From assembly GCF_019711435.1 (NCBI RefSeq), contig NZ_JAIGNK010000001.1, forward strand, positions 1 through 64,000: a DNA stretch of 64,000 nucleotides, written 5' to 3'. The position numbers and the translations under genes were made by a program. Shown here piece by piece: positions 19,262 to 29,161 of the stretch; position 1 is the stretch's first letter; the number at the start of each line of letters is the position of its first letter. This stretch comes from Qipengyuania polymorpha. GTDB taxonomy: Bacteria; Pseudomonadota; Alphaproteobacteria; Sphingomonadales; Sphingomonadaceae. Below the pieces are notes generated by a model. It saw nothing but the letters and a program-made list of their open reading frames with translations. It did no database searches and was not told the origin of the DNA.

Positions 19262-20317
19262 TCAGATGGGCGACCAGTCGGGCTCGTCGCCCTCGTCTTC
19301 GACCTCTTCGGCCTGCGTTTCGGTGGCGGTGCGGTCGGGCAGGTAGGACAGGACGGCATCGAGCAATTCCTCGATCCCTTCGCCGGTCGCGCCCGAGATA
19401 TTGAAGACCTTGTCCGCGCCTGCCGCCAGCAGTTCGTCGGCAAAGGCTGCGCCCAGTTCCTCGTCGGTAAGGTCGAGCTTGTTCAAGGCGACCAGCTGCG
19501 GCTTTTCGGCGAGGCCAGCGCCATAGGCCTCGAGCTCGGCATTCACCGTCTTGTAGGCATCCGCAGGGTCTTGTCCGGCGATGTCGATGAGGTGGATGAG
19601 CACCCGGCAGCGCTCGATATGGCCGAGGAAGCGGTCACCGATGCCTGCGCCATCCGCTGCGCCTTCGATGAGGCCGGGAATGTCCGCCAGTACGAATTCG
19701 CGGGACTTGTGGCGAACCACGCCCAGTTTCGGCACCAGCGTGGTGAACGCGTAATGGCCGACCTTGGCCTTGGCGTTGGTGACCTGGTTGATGAAGGTGC
19801 TCTTGCCCGCATTGGGCAGGCCCAGCAGGCCGACATCGGCGAGCAGTTTCAGCCGCAGCCAGACCCACATTTCCTCGCCCGGCTCGCCCGGTTGGTGCTG
19901 GCGCGGGGCGCGGTTGGTGCTGCTCTTGTAGCTGGCATTGCCGCGGCCGCCCATGCCGCCTTCGAGGAAAACGATTTCCTGGCCCACTTCGGTGAAGTCG
20001 GCGAGCACCTCTTCCTTGTCCTCCGACAGGACCTGCGTGCCGACGGGCACGTCGATGATGAGGTCGGGCGCGCCTGCACCGGTCTTGTCCTTGCCCTGTC
20101 CGTGCATGCCGCGCTTGGCCTTGAAGTGCTGCGCGTAGCGAAAGTCGATGAGCGTGTTGAGGCCCTGCACGGCGCGGAAGACGATGTCGCCGCCCTTGCC
20201 GCCATTGCCGCCGTCGGGGCCGCCGTATTCGATATACTTCTCGCGCCGGAAGCTGACGGCGCCGGGGCCGCCCGCACCGGACTTGAGATAGATCTTGGCC
20301 TGGTCGAGAAAATGCAT
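19262..20317 (-). CDS. obgE: Obg family GTPase
   Basis: A 351-residue ribosome-associated GTPase. It has the glycine-rich Obg fold (residues 1-158, MHFLDQAKIYLKSGAGGPG start) and a G domain with Walker A GLPNAGKST, DIPGLIEGA switch and NKLDL specificity motif. The C-terminus ends in a short acidic tail. It is the first gene of the obgE-proB-epimerase run. Confidence 0.97.
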   Translation of the reverse strand: MHFLDQAKIYLKSGAGGPGAVSFRREKYIEYGGPDGGNGGKGGDIVFRAVQGLNTLIDFRYAQHFKAKRGMHGQGKDKTGAGAPDLIIDVPVGTQVLSEDKEEVLADFTEVGQEIVFLEGGMGGRGNASYKSSTNRAPRQHQPGEPGEEMWVWLRLKLLADVGLLGLPNAGKSTFINQVTNAKAKVGHYAFTTLVPKLGVVRHKSREFVLADIPGLIEGAADGAGIGDRFLGHIERCRVLIHLIDIAGQDPADAYKTVNAELEAYGAGLAEKPQLVALNKLDLTDEELGAAFADELLAAGADKVFNISGATGEGIEELLDAVLSYLPDRTATETQAEEVEDEGDEPDWSPI

Positions 20318-20374
20318 GGAAGCGCCCCTAATAGCTTTTCATGCGGAAGGCGAGGCGCTTGGTGAATATGCGAA

Positions 20375-20406
20375 AGGGCCGGGCCGCATGATGGCGACCC
20401 GGCCCC
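20375..20406 (-). terminator. Rho-independent type terminator after the adhesin gene
   Basis: Read on the minus strand, GGGGCCGGGTCGC pairs with GCGGCCCGGCCC around a short loop and is followed by TTT. It lies just past the adhesin stop codon and before obgE. Confidence 0.6.
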
Positions 20407-20428
20407 TTCCTGCGTGAGGGCTGGCGGC

Positions 20429-23400
20429 TTAGAAGCCGAAGGCCACGCCTACCTGTGCGGTGACTTCATCGTCGGCGGTGTTGCCTGCAAGACCTGCACC
20501 GATGGCGAAGCTTTCGCTCATGCGGCCGGTGAAGCTGGCTGCGTAGCCCTGCTGGCCGCCATGGGTGGCGAAATTGCCCGACATGACGAACTTCTTGTCC
20601 GGCATGGCGATGGCGCTGCCGAGAGCGGTGGCAGCGGCGATGCCGCCCATGGCCGAGCGGTTATAGTCTTCCAGCTGGAAGCCCATTTCCGCAAAGCCCT
20701 GCTCCAGCGTGCTGACCCGTCCCGAAATCTGCGCGACGTCGCTGGTGAGCGCCGCGAACTGCTCGTCGGTGACGGCCGCCAGCGCGTTCATCTGGCCCCG
20801 CAGGCTGCTGAAGCCATGGCTCACGCTCGCCTGGCTCGCTGCAGCCTGACGGCCGAGCACGCCATTCTCGTCGACCGTGACCGTGTAGACCACGCCCGAC
20901 TGGGCATCCGTGCTTGCCGCCATGTCGGCGACGACCACCGCATTTCCTGCCGCGCCCAGCATGACCTGGTTGTCGGCTGTCGTCGCAGCGCCCGCGCCGA
21001 TGGCGGTCGAACCGGCATGCGATGCGACAGCACCCTGGCCAAAGGCAGTGGCACGGTTGGCACTTGCCTGAGCGGCCTGACCGACAGCAGTCGAACCGGC
21101 TGCAGATGCCACAGCGCTTTCACCCAGCGCGGTCGACTGGAAACCTGCCGCGTTGGCCGAGTAGCCGAGCGCCACGGCGCGGGCGTTGCCGGCATTTGAG
21201 CTACCGCCCATCGCCAGCGCACCGAAGCCCGAGGCATTCGAACCGCGGCCCACGGCAACCGCACGCTGCGCAGTGGCCGAGGCATCGGTGCCGAGCGCCA
21301 TGGCGTGGAACTCGGTCGCCTCGGCGCGGCTGCCCAGCGCGAAGGCCTGCCCGCCGGTCGCCTGCGTGCCGAAGCCGATTGCGAAGGCGAGGTTGGTCGC
21401 GGCATTGGCATCCGAACCCAGCGCCAGTGCGCCAGTGCCGAGCGCCTGTGCGCCCACTCCGTCGTTGCTCAGAATGCTGTCGCCGCCGATGGCGAGGGCA
21501 TAGTCGCCCGAGGCCACAGCCGTTCCGCCCGACGCGCTGGCATAGGTCTGAAGCTCGGTGGAGTTGGCTGCGATGGCCGCTGCGTTGGTAGCGATGTCGC
21601 CCGTGTTGGTCGCAATCAGCGTAGCATTGTCGGCAATCGCGGTGGCGTTCGTCGCGATTGAGGAGGCATTGGTTGCGATTGCACTGGCATTGGAGGTGAT
21701 TGCCGAAGCATTCGCCTCGATGGCAGTCGTGTTGGCTGCAATGTCCTCACCATAGGCTGCACCCGAAAGTTCGAGCGCTGCGATCGCCTCGGCATTGGTC
21801 TGGATGCCGCTGGCATTGGTCGCAATCGCCTCTGCGTTTGACGAAATGGCCGCGGCGTTGGTCTGGATGCCGCTCGCATTGACCGCAATCGCATCCGCAT
21901 TGGCCGAAATCGCCGATGCGTTGGTGAGCGTGGCTGCGAGCGCCGTGTCTGCAGTCCCCTGCGCCGTAGCCGCATTGGCAAGCGCCATCGTGGCATCGTT
22001 CTGTGCGACATCGAGCGCTGCGCTGGTGGCGAAGCCGGCGGTCGCATCGGCGATGGCCAGGTTCATCTGCCCCACAGTAGCGGCGTCGCTGTCTGCCATG
22101 CCGTCCGCTACGTTCACGAGACGTCGCTGGTCGCTTTCGTTGCCGAAGCTCACCGTATCGCGCTCGGTTGCCAGCGAGAGGTGGCCGATGGCGACTGCAC
22201 CGAGCGTCCCTGCTGCGGGATCGGCCAGCGCGACTTGCGCGGTGTTGCCGATGGCGACGGAGTCAGGGCTATCATCCAGCACTTCGGCCTGGAAGCCGAG
22301 CGCCACGGAGTTCGCGCTGTTCTGGGCGATGTAGGTCCAGTGACCCACGGCCGTCGATTGCGCAGAATTCTGGTCGATCCAGGCGCCGCCGACACCGACC
22401 GATTTTTCCGAATCCACACCGGCGAAGCCGACGGCGACCGAGAATTGGCCGTTCGCGTAGGACGCGTGGCCGAGTGCGGTCGAATAGTTTCCGATAGCAG
22501 TGGCGTATCCACCGAAAGCGATGGCGCCCGTAGCCAGCGAGAATTCGCCGGTGCCGAAGTCGTATCCGCCCGCGAAAGCCGCATTGCCGATAGCGATCGT
22601 CCCAGTTCCCAGCGCATAGGCATTGTTGCCAAGGACTGTCGCACCGTCGACCCACTGTGTTGTGGTGGTGGGCAGGATGGCGGCGTCGATCGAGGCAAAG
22701 CTGCCGTTGCCGAGCGCAGTCGAATAGCCGCCATGGGCCTGCGCGGGCGTGCCGGTGGTGGCGAAAGCGGTCAGGTCGCCGAGGTGGGCAAGCTCTGCAT
22801 TTGCAACCTAGAGGTCGGCGATCTCGCTTTCCGCGGCACCGACACGCGTATCGAGGACTGCAATCGCCGCGCCGTTGTCACTGATGCCCCCCGCGTTGGT
22901 GGCGAGATTGTTCTCGAGCGTACCTACCCGCGTATCGAGTCCGGAAATGTCCGAGGCATTGGTGGCGATATTGCCCGCATTGGTCCCGATACTGGCGAGG
23001 TTGCTGTCGATGGCCGCCGTGTTCGCGGAGATATTGGTGGCATTGGTCGCGATGGCGGAAGCGTTGTCGCTGATCCCGGTCTCGGCCGAACCAAGGCGTG
23101 TATCGAGGCCCGAAATGGCGGTCACATTGGCCGCGATACCGGTTTCGTTGCTGCCTACGCGAGTATCGAGTGCGGCGATGGCATCGAAATTGTCGCCGAT
23201 CCCGGTTTCTGCCGAGGTCAGGCGGGTATCGAGGGCACCGATTGCCGTGCCGTTGTTCGAAATGCCGGTCTCGGCCGTCGCCAGGCGCGTGTCCAGGCCG
23301 GAAATCGCTGTTCCGTTGTCGGCAATGGCTCCAGCGTTCGTGACAATGTCGCTTTCCGCCGTGCCGAGACGGGTGTCGAGACCAGCGATAGCGGTTACGT

Positions 23401-23524
23401 TGGTGTCGATGGCGGAAGCGTTGGTGGCGATGTTGCCCTGTGCGGTCGATACCTGCGAATATAGGTCCGAAATGTCGGCCGCGATATTGGTGGCATTCAC
23501 ATTGATGTCGAAAGCGTTGTCGCC
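20429..23524 (-). pseudogene. Trimeric autotransporter adhesin (YadA-like), interrupted by an in-frame stop and lacking its 5' end
   Basis: One reading frame runs leftward from about 23524 to the stop at 20429 and is broken only by a TAG at 22808-22810. Upstream of the TAG is coiled-coil stalk (repeats of GLDTRLGTAES and NASAI). Directly after it the frame goes on as a YadA-type head (STALGNGSFAS, ATAIGNYSTALGHAS), then a long NASAIATNASGIQTN stalk, a second head, and a C-terminal YadA anchor ending VGVAFGF. No signal peptide or ATG is found at the 5' end; the frame runs into the neighbouring TPR gene. A restart at GTG 22417 would give 662 residues without a signal peptide, so surface display is unlikely. 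A sequencing error at the TAG would not restore the missing N-terminus. Confidence 0.88.
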
Positions 23525-23525
23525 A

Positions 23526-24309
23526 ATGCAGGCGCAGCTGAAACCCGTGTCCGATTTCTCGGCGTGGGAGCATTATCATACCGGCCTGACCAAGACTTTC
23601 GACCACGGGCCGGTGGACCCGGCGACTGCGCTCGATCATATTGGCCGGGCAATCGAGCTGGACCCCGGTTTCGCGCGCGCATGCAGGGCGGGCGCATGCG
23701 AACTGGATGCTGGCGCTCTTGTCGTCGGATGCACGCAGGCAGGAGGTCGGGGCGGCCATGACCGCTGCGGCACAGCAGGCGCTGGCGCTTGATGCGCGCG
23801 ACCCCTTTGTCCGAACGACGCATGGACGGACGCGCTACCTCCTCGGTGATTTCGCGCAGGCTCAGGTCGATTTCGAAAATGCGATCGAACGGGCTCCGAG
23901 CTACGCGCAGGCATTCGCTGCATTGGGGGGTCTCCACGCGCTGGGCGGCGATGTGGGGATCGGCATCGCGCACAACAGGACCGCGCTGGCGCTCAGCCCG
24001 CTGGATCCAAACCGGGACTCGGTGTTCGGCGCCCTGATCTGCGCGCATTTGCGCAGTGGCGATTACCAGGCTGCCGCCGATTGGGCGGATCGGGCGAGGA
24101 GTCCTAAACGCACTCCGCTACAGGTCTACGGTGCATCGCTTGCGGCCTATTTCCATGCAGGGCGAGACGAAGATGCTGAAGAAATCGCTGCGCGGATCAG
24201 GGCGCTCGCCCCGGGCCGGTCTGCCGAGGAAATGGTTTCGACCGTGCCCATCATGACCGAGACCCTGAAGGATATCCTGCGCGAGGGGTTCCGGGCCAAG
24301 GGCTTCTGA
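23526..24309 (+). pseudogene. TPR-domain protein remnant with a frameshift and missing N-terminus
   Basis: The first frame starts near ATG 23526 and reads SAWEHYHTGL...AIELDPGFARA, the TPR part seen in winged-helix/TPR regulators and adenylate-cyclase-like proteins. After a GC dinucleotide run at 23672-23680 the homologous sequence continues in another frame (HAGRAHANWMLALLSSDA...), up to LREGFRAKGF at 24309. A loss of two bases in the GC run explains this. At least five TPR-like units follow. The usual N-terminal DNA-binding or catalytic domain is absent: the start abuts the adhesin remnant. A TTG at 23641 could give a shortened product. Confidence 0.8.
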
Positions 24310-24353
24310 GCAGTAGGCGCTGGCGGCAAGCCTCTCATCGGCCTCGGGAAGTC

Positions 24354-24386
24354 TTGACATAATCTTGTTTTGTTCTCATCTCGTTC
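24354..24386 (+). promoter_or_regulatory. Promoter region with LexA-type box
   Basis: A TTGACA -35-like hexamer at 24354-24359 is followed by GTTC-TCATCTC-GTTC at 24372-24386, matching the alphaproteobacterial LexA consensus GTTC-N7-GTTC. The box lies where a -10 element would be, 28 bases before the ATG at 24415, so LexA binding could block transcription. LexA control is inferred; eight fixed bases can occur by chance. Confidence 0.6.
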
Positions 24387-24414
24387 TCTTTCTGGGGCCG
24401 AGGAGAGCGAGTCG

Positions 24415-25404
24415 ATGCAGGCTGATTTCGTTTACGAACCCGTGTTCGATGGGGCGGGCATGCAGCTTTCGGTAAGCGTGCTGGCCGATCGCGACGCGAT
24501 ACGCGATCAGATGCGCTGCGATGCAGAAGCGGCGGGTTTCCGCGTGCTCGAATGCTGCGGTCTCGATGAATTTGGCAGCGGCTCGGGCAGCGCGCTGGGT
24601 GACCTCATACTGGTCGACTGCGCCGATGCTGATGCAGGGGCGATGGCCTTGCTGTCGCGGCTGGATATGCGCGCGGGCAAATCGGGTGCGCAGTTGGTGG
24701 TGTCGACCACGATGGATGCGCTCGATGCCGTGTTCGGCTGCTTTGCCATGTCGGGGGCGCAGATATTGGTGGAGCCGGGGCGGGCGGACCGCATAATCGC
24801 CATTGGGCGCGTGCTGGCGCATGTGCCCAACCTGCGCCTGCGCGAACTGGCAGAGGAAGACCGGCTGATGTTGCTGCGATTGACCGAGCAGGTCGGTTCG
24901 ATTGCGCAGCGGCTGGAGGGATTGTCGTCGCAGGTCGATGCGGGACAGCGTGAAGGGGGCGGGGCCTTCAGGCTCGAATCCCCGGCGCAAGGCTGGCACG
25001 CGCAGGGCGATGAATATGTCGTCGACAACAGCAAGGCCGCTCCGCGCCTCCCTGACGGTGCGCTTATTCGCAAGCTCATCCGCCAGCGGCAAGCGCGCTC
25101 GCAATTCTTCGATGCCGAACTGTTTGCCGACCCTGCGTGGGATATCCTGCTCGACCTCGCGGCAGCACGGGCAGAGCGGCGGCAGGTTTGCGTGACCTCG
25201 CTTTGTATCGCTGCTGGTGTGCCTGCAACGACTGCGCTGAGGTGGATTGCGCAAATGGTCGATGCCGATCTGCTGGTCCGCATTCCCGACCCGCATGACC
25301 GTCGCAGGGCGCATATTGCGCTCGCCGATGCTACTGCCGATGCGATGGCGCGCTATTTCGCAGCTATCGGAATTGGCGAGGCATGCGAACTGGCTGCAGC
25401 CTAG
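24415..25404 (+). CDS. MarR-type winged-helix transcriptional regulator with N-terminal receiver-like domain
   Basis: A 329-residue protein. Residues about 15-135 alternate strands and helices like a degenerate receiver (LILVDCADAD, QLVVSTTMDALD) but lack a clear phosphorylation pocket. A coiled-coil-like linker (RLTEQVGSIAQRLEGL) leads to a C-terminal wHTH (about 235-315), with CIAAGVPATTALRWI as recognition helix region and DPHDRRRAHIAL as the wing, as in MarR proteins. The ATG at 24415 has AGGAGA 9 bases upstream. Its stop shares the CTAG with the convergent siroheme gene. The LexA-type box upstream suggests damage-responsive expression. Confidence 0.78.
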   Translation: MQADFVYEPVFDGAGMQLSVSVLADRDAIRDQMRCDAEAAGFRVLECCGLDEFGSGSGSALGDLILVDCADADAGAMALLSRLDMRAGKSGAQLVVSTTMDALDAVFGCFAMSGAQILVEPGRADRIIAIGRVLAHVPNLRLRELAEEDRLMLLRLTEQVGSIAQRLEGLSSQVDAGQREGGGAFRLESPAQGWHAQGDEYVVDNSKAAPRLPDGALIRKLIRQRQARSQFFDAELFADPAWDILLDLAAARAERRQVCVTSLCIAAGVPATTALRWIAQMVDADLLVRIPDPHDRRRAHIALADATADAMARYFAAIGIGEACELAAA

Positions 25405-26171
25405 CGGTCTAGGCGCAGGATGACCGTCAGCCCTTCCGCTGGCGGTTCGCCAGGAAGTTCTATCCGGCGGGCATCGGCACGAGCGCGAACGAGGATGGCT
25501 TCGGGAATGTCCGGGTCATGCTGGACGGTGTCTGCCATCCCGAGCAGGCGTGCCTGCCTGAGTGTCAGGTCGTCGGGGTCGTCGCTGGTGAGCTTGAATT
25601 CTTCGGTTGACCCCGCGAGTTTGTCGCTTCCACCTTGCAGCCAGTTGTCGACGTGCTCGTGTGAATCGACCTTGAGGACATCCAACGGTCCGCCCTCGGC
25701 CAGCGCCTTGTCGAGCGCTCGCCGCCGCGCTGCCCCATCGGGAAACCGCGTGCGCATTGCCTCGCGCGATGCTGATAGCCTGTCTGCCAATCGCCCGATA
25801 GTTTCCGGAATGAGCGCTTCGAGCCGCAGCCGCAGGTGCTTGGCGAGGCCCGCGGAAGCGCCGCCGGTGCTTACCGCCACCAGCACTGGCTCGCGGTCGA
25901 GAATGCTCGGCAGGGTGAAATCGCACAAATCCGGACGGTCGGCGACGTTCACCAGCAGGCCAAGCCGCTTCAAACGCAAGGCCGCTGCCTCTGCCTTGCG
26001 TCCGTTCTCCAAGGCCACGAAACCCAGCTGTGCGTGATGCGCCTCGGTCTCGGCGCAAGGTATCCCGCCCGCGCGTGTCACCAACCGCGCCTTGGCCTCG
26101 GCCATATCGCCATCGCCCACCACGACCACGCGCTCGCCAGCGATGCGGTGGAAAAGCGGGAGCGAATGCAT
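25401..26171 (-). CDS. cysG: Precorrin-2 dehydrogenase / sirohydrochlorin ferrochelatase (siroheme synthase N-domain)
   Basis: A 256-residue protein corresponding to the N-terminal half of CysG (Met8p-like). It oxidises precorrin-2 with NAD and inserts iron to form siroheme. The Rossmann motif VVVVGDGDMAEAKA, the VNVADRPDLCDFTLPS segment and the VSTGGASAGLAKHLR motif are characteristic. It completes the pathway started by CobA at 10189-10944, whose product serves CysI. The gene is the last of the argH-lptM-lysA run; its start overlaps the lysA stop by one base. Confidence 0.93.
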   Translation of the reverse strand: MHSLPLFHRIAGERVVVVGDGDMAEAKARLVTRAGGIPCAETEAHHAQLGFVALENGRKAEAAALRLKRLGLLVNVADRPDLCDFTLPSILDREPVLVAVSTGGASAGLAKHLRLRLEALIPETIGRLADRLSASREAMRTRFPDGAARRRALDKALAEGGPLDVLKVDSHEHVDNWLQGGSDKLAGSTEEFKLTSDDPDDLTLRQARLLGMADTVQHDPDIPEAILVRARADARRIELPGEPPAEGLTVILRLDR

Positions 26172-27436
26172 CAGCCTTCGAGCCAGTCAGGCACGCGCTC
26201 GGCATCCATGATGGCGCTGGCAGCAATGCGGTCTGCGACGATGGCGAATTTGTCGCCGTCGACGAGGACTTCTGCCACGAAGCCGCGCGAGTTGTAGCTC
26301 GATGCCATGGTCGCGCCGTAGGCCCCGGCCGTGCGGAAGACGGCGAGGTCGCCGGCGGCCAGCGCATCGCATTCGCGGTCCATCGCGAAGGTGTCGCCGG
26401 TCTCGCAAATCGGGCCGACGATATGTTGGACGGCCTTCTGGCCGGTCGGCTCGACCGCCTCGAAATCATGCCAGGCGCCATACATGGCGGGGCGGGTGAG
26501 GTCGTTCATAGCCGCATCGACCACGAGGAAAGGCGGACCATTGCCGCTGCGTTTGGAACGGATGACGCGGGTCAGCAGGACGCCGGCATTGCCTGCAATC
26601 ACGCGGCCCGGCTCGAACATCAGCTGGACGTCCCAGCCTTGCGTGACGCGTGCGACCATCGCACCATATTCGGAAGGCGGCGGGAATTCCTCGCCAGCCT
26701 TGTAGGGTACGCCGAGACCGCCGCCGAGGTCGGCGTGGGTCACGCTGCACCCGGCCTCGCGCAATTCGGCAATCAGCGCGCCGACCTTTCCGAAGGCAGT
26801 TTCAAGCGGTTCCAGGTCGCCCAGCTGGCTTCCGATATGCACCGCGATGCCGCGCATATCGAGGCCCTCTTCCTTGGCCAGCGCGGCATAGATTTCCGCT
26901 GCCCGGTCGAGCGGAACGCCGAACTTGTTCTCACGCTTGCCAGTGGAGATTTTCTCATGCGTGCGGGCATCGACATCGGGGTTCACGCGCAGCGCGCAGG
27001 CCGCGCGCTTGCCGAAGCGGCGGGCGATGGCAGCGAGCTCGTACCCCTCTTCCTCGCTCTCGATATTGAACTGGCCGATGCCTTCTTCGAGGCCCTGCTG
27101 CAGCTCCGCATGGGTCTTGCCGACGCCGGAAAAAACGATGTCTTCGGCCTTCATCCCTGCCTTCAGTGCGCGGGTCAGCTCGCCTCCCGAGACGACATCC
27201 GCGCCATACCCCTCGTTCGCCAGCACGCGCAGCACGGCGAGGTTGGGATTGGATTTGACAGCAAAGGCGATGTGCGGGTTTTTCAGCCCCGACAGCGCTT
27301 CGCGGAACACCCGCGCATGGCGCACCAGCGTGGCGCGCGAATAGACATAAACCGGCGTGCCGACTTCCTCGGCAATGGTCGGCAGCGGGACATCCTCTGC
27401 ATGGAGGACGCCGTCACGTAGCTGGAAATGGTCCAT
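26171..27436 (-). CDS. lysA: Diaminopimelate decarboxylase
   Basis: A 421-residue fold-III PLP decarboxylase that converts meso-diaminopimelate to lysine. The PLP lysine is in HIAFAVKSNPNLAVL, with the HIGSQL segment, the GGGLGVPY glycine-rich phosphate loop and the CETGD motif of the C-terminal barrel. A start four codons upstream (27448) is also possible. It lies 72 bases after lptM in a conserved argH-lptM-lysA order. Confidence 0.97.
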   Translation of the reverse strand: MDHFQLRDGVLHAEDVPLPTIAEEVGTPVYVYSRATLVRHARVFREALSGLKNPHIAFAVKSNPNLAVLRVLANEGYGADVVSGGELTRALKAGMKAEDIVFSGVGKTHAELQQGLEEGIGQFNIESEEEGYELAAIARRFGKRAACALRVNPDVDARTHEKISTGKRENKFGVPLDRAAEIYAALAKEEGLDMRGIAVHIGSQLGDLEPLETAFGKVGALIAELREAGCSVTHADLGGGLGVPYKAGEEFPPPSEYGAMVARVTQGWDVQLMFEPGRVIAGNAGVLLTRVIRSKRSGNGPPFLVVDAAMNDLTRPAMYGAWHDFEAVEPTGQKAVQHIVGPICETGDTFAMDRECDALAAGDLAVFRTAGAYGATMASSYNSRGFVAEVLVDGDKFAIVADRIAASAIMDAERVPDWLEG

Positions 27437-27508
27437 GCTGCGCCCCATGCCGTTCGCAGGGGGCCAAGTCGAGACAGCTTAGGTTCTCAAACGAAAAACT
27501 GGCCTTGG

Positions 27509-27772
27509 TCAGGCGCCGTCCGGACCGTCGGCTTCTTCGGGCGGCAGGTCGAAGGGGTCGTCCTCGCGCTCCTCGCTGCGGGTGCGCAGTTCCACCGAGC
27601 GGTCGGGCGCGGCCTGCGGGTCGAGTGCGAGCAGGTCCTGCGCATCGGGCTGCACTTCCGCGCCATAGGGCTTGGGCGGCAGGGTCTGGCCTGCAACCGG
27701 TGTCAGCGCAGCCTTCTGCCCGCATGCAGCGAGCGCGAGAAACGCAGCGAGAACAAGGGTAGCGCGCATCAA
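27509..27772 (-). CDS. lptM: LptM-like small lipoprotein (YifL family)
   Basis: An 87-residue lipoprotein with signal peptide and lipobox LALAAC followed by [11 protein letters not shown], matching the CGQKGPL start of LptM/YifL proteins, which assist LptD maturation in the outer membrane. The mature part is Pro- and acid-rich. The position between argH and lysA is the usual one for this family. The start overlaps the argH stop by four bases. Confidence 0.8.
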   Translation of the reverse strand: MMRATLVLAAFLALAACGQKAALTPVAGQTLPPKPYGAEVQPDAQDLLALDPQAAPDRSVELRTRSEEREDDPFDLPPEEADGPDGA

Positions 27773-29145
27773 TCCTCCATGCCCAGCCGCTGGCGCGCGG
27801 CTGCGACCTGCTCCCTTACACGCGCAGGGGCGGTTCCGCCATAGGAGGTGCGCGCGGCCACCGAGGCATCGACCGAAAGCACGTCAAACACGCCTTCGCC
27901 GATGCGCTCGTCGATGGAATGGAAATCCTCGATGGTGAGCCCGTCCAGCGCCACGCCCTTCTGGTCGGCCAGCTTCACGGCAGCACCGGTGATGTGATGC
28001 GCCTCGCGGAACGGAATATCCGCCTGTCGCACGAGCCAGTCGGCAAGGTCGGTGGCGGTGGCATGGCCCGCCTCGGCCGCCTTGCGCATACGGCCGGTGT
28101 CGAAGGTGCTTTTCCCCACCATCCCCTCCATCGCGGCAAGGCACAGGTCGAGCAATCCGGCGGCTTCGAAGACCGGCGGCTTGTCGTCCTGCATGTCCTT
28201 CGAATAGGCGAGCGGTAGTCCCTTCATGCTGATGGAAAGCGCGGTCATCGCACCGATGATGCGGCCCGCATGCCCGCGCACCAGTTCGGCCGCATCGGGG
28301 TTTTTCTTCTGCGGCATGATCGAGCTGCCGGTGGACAGTGCATCGGGCAGCTTGATGAAGCCGAAGGGCTGGCTGGCCCACAGGATCATCTCTTCGGCAA
28401 GGCGCGAGAGGTGGATGGCGCAGGTGCTCGCCGCCTGCAGGTAATCGAGCGCGAAATCGCGGTCGGAGACGGCATCGAGGCTGTTGCGCGTGGGCCGCGA
28501 AAACCCGAGCGCTTCGGCCGTCATCTCGCGGTCGAGGTCGAAGCCGGTGCCTGCCAGCGCCGCGCTGCCGAGCGGGCACTCGTCCAGCCGCGCCCGCGCA
28601 TCGGCGAAACGCGCGCGGTCGCGTTCGAACATTTCGAAGTAGGCGAGGAGGTGATGGCCCAAAGTCACCGGCTGGGCGGTCTGCAGATGGGTGAAGCCGG
28701 GCATGACGCTGTCCGCATGCTCGTCGGCGCGCGTCACCAGCGCGCGCATCAGCGCCGCAAGCCCGTCCTCGGCGCGGCTCATCGCGCTGCGCACCCACAT
28801 GCGGAAGTCGGTCGCCACCTGGTCGTTGCGGCTGCGCGCGGTGTGGAGGCGGCCTGCTGCGGGACCGACGATCTTGGTGAGGCGCGATTCCACGGTCATG
28901 TGGATGTCCTCGAGGTCCCAGTCCTCGGGCACGCCGTCGCGCTCGTATTCGGCGGCGACCTGCTGCAGCCCCTCGTCGATAGCCTTCGCGTCGGCTTCGC
29001 TCACGATGCCCTGCTTGGCCAGCATGGCGACATGCGCGCGGCTGCCCGCGATATCCTCGCGCCAGAGCGCCTTGTCGAAGGGGATGGAAGCGTTGATTTC
29101 GCGCATGATCGCGCTAGGTCCTTCGGCGAACCTGCCGCCCCACAT
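27769..29145 (-). CDS. argH: Argininosuccinate lyase
   Basis: A 458-residue fumarase/aspartase superfamily enzyme making arginine and fumarate from argininosuccinate. The signature [13 protein letters not shown] and the N-terminal [11 protein letters not shown] are present. I use the ATG at 29145 because family members begin at MWGGRF; an ATG 16 codons upstream would run 32 bases into the divergent tlpA gene. First gene of the argH-lptM-lysA-siroheme run. Confidence 0.96.
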   Translation of the reverse strand: MWGGRFAEGPSAIMREINASIPFDKALWREDIAGSRAHVAMLAKQGIVSEADAKAIDEGLQQVAAEYERDGVPEDWDLEDIHMTVESRLTKIVGPAAGRLHTARSRNDQVATDFRMWVRSAMSRAEDGLAALMRALVTRADEHADSVMPGFTHLQTAQPVTLGHHLLAYFEMFERDRARFADARARLDECPLGSAALAGTGFDLDREMTAEALGFSRPTRNSLDAVSDRDFALDYLQAASTCAIHLSRLAEEMILWASQPFGFIKLPDALSTGSSIMPQKKNPDAAELVRGHAGRIIGAMTALSISMKGLPLAYSKDMQDDKPPVFEAAGLLDLCLAAMEGMVGKSTFDTGRMRKAAEAGHATATDLADWLVRQADIPFREAHHITGAAVKLADQKGVALDGLTIEDFHSIDERIGEGVFDVLSVDASVAARTSYGGTAPARVREQVAAARQRLGMED

Positions 29146-29161
29146 GGCATTGGAGCCCTGA

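Noticed and set aside
21541-21960. Short repeats in the adhesin stalk as a CRISPR or minisatellite
   Set aside because: They are degenerate codons of a NASAIATN coiled-coil repeat within one reading frame.
20429-22417. Intact 662-residue adhesin starting at GTG 22417
   Set aside because: The frame continues upstream of this GTG with head repeats to the TAG, and no signal peptide is present.
22181-23464. Open frame antisense to the adhesin
   Set aside because: Its repeats merely mirror the adhesin's NASAI/GLDTR repeats on the other strand.
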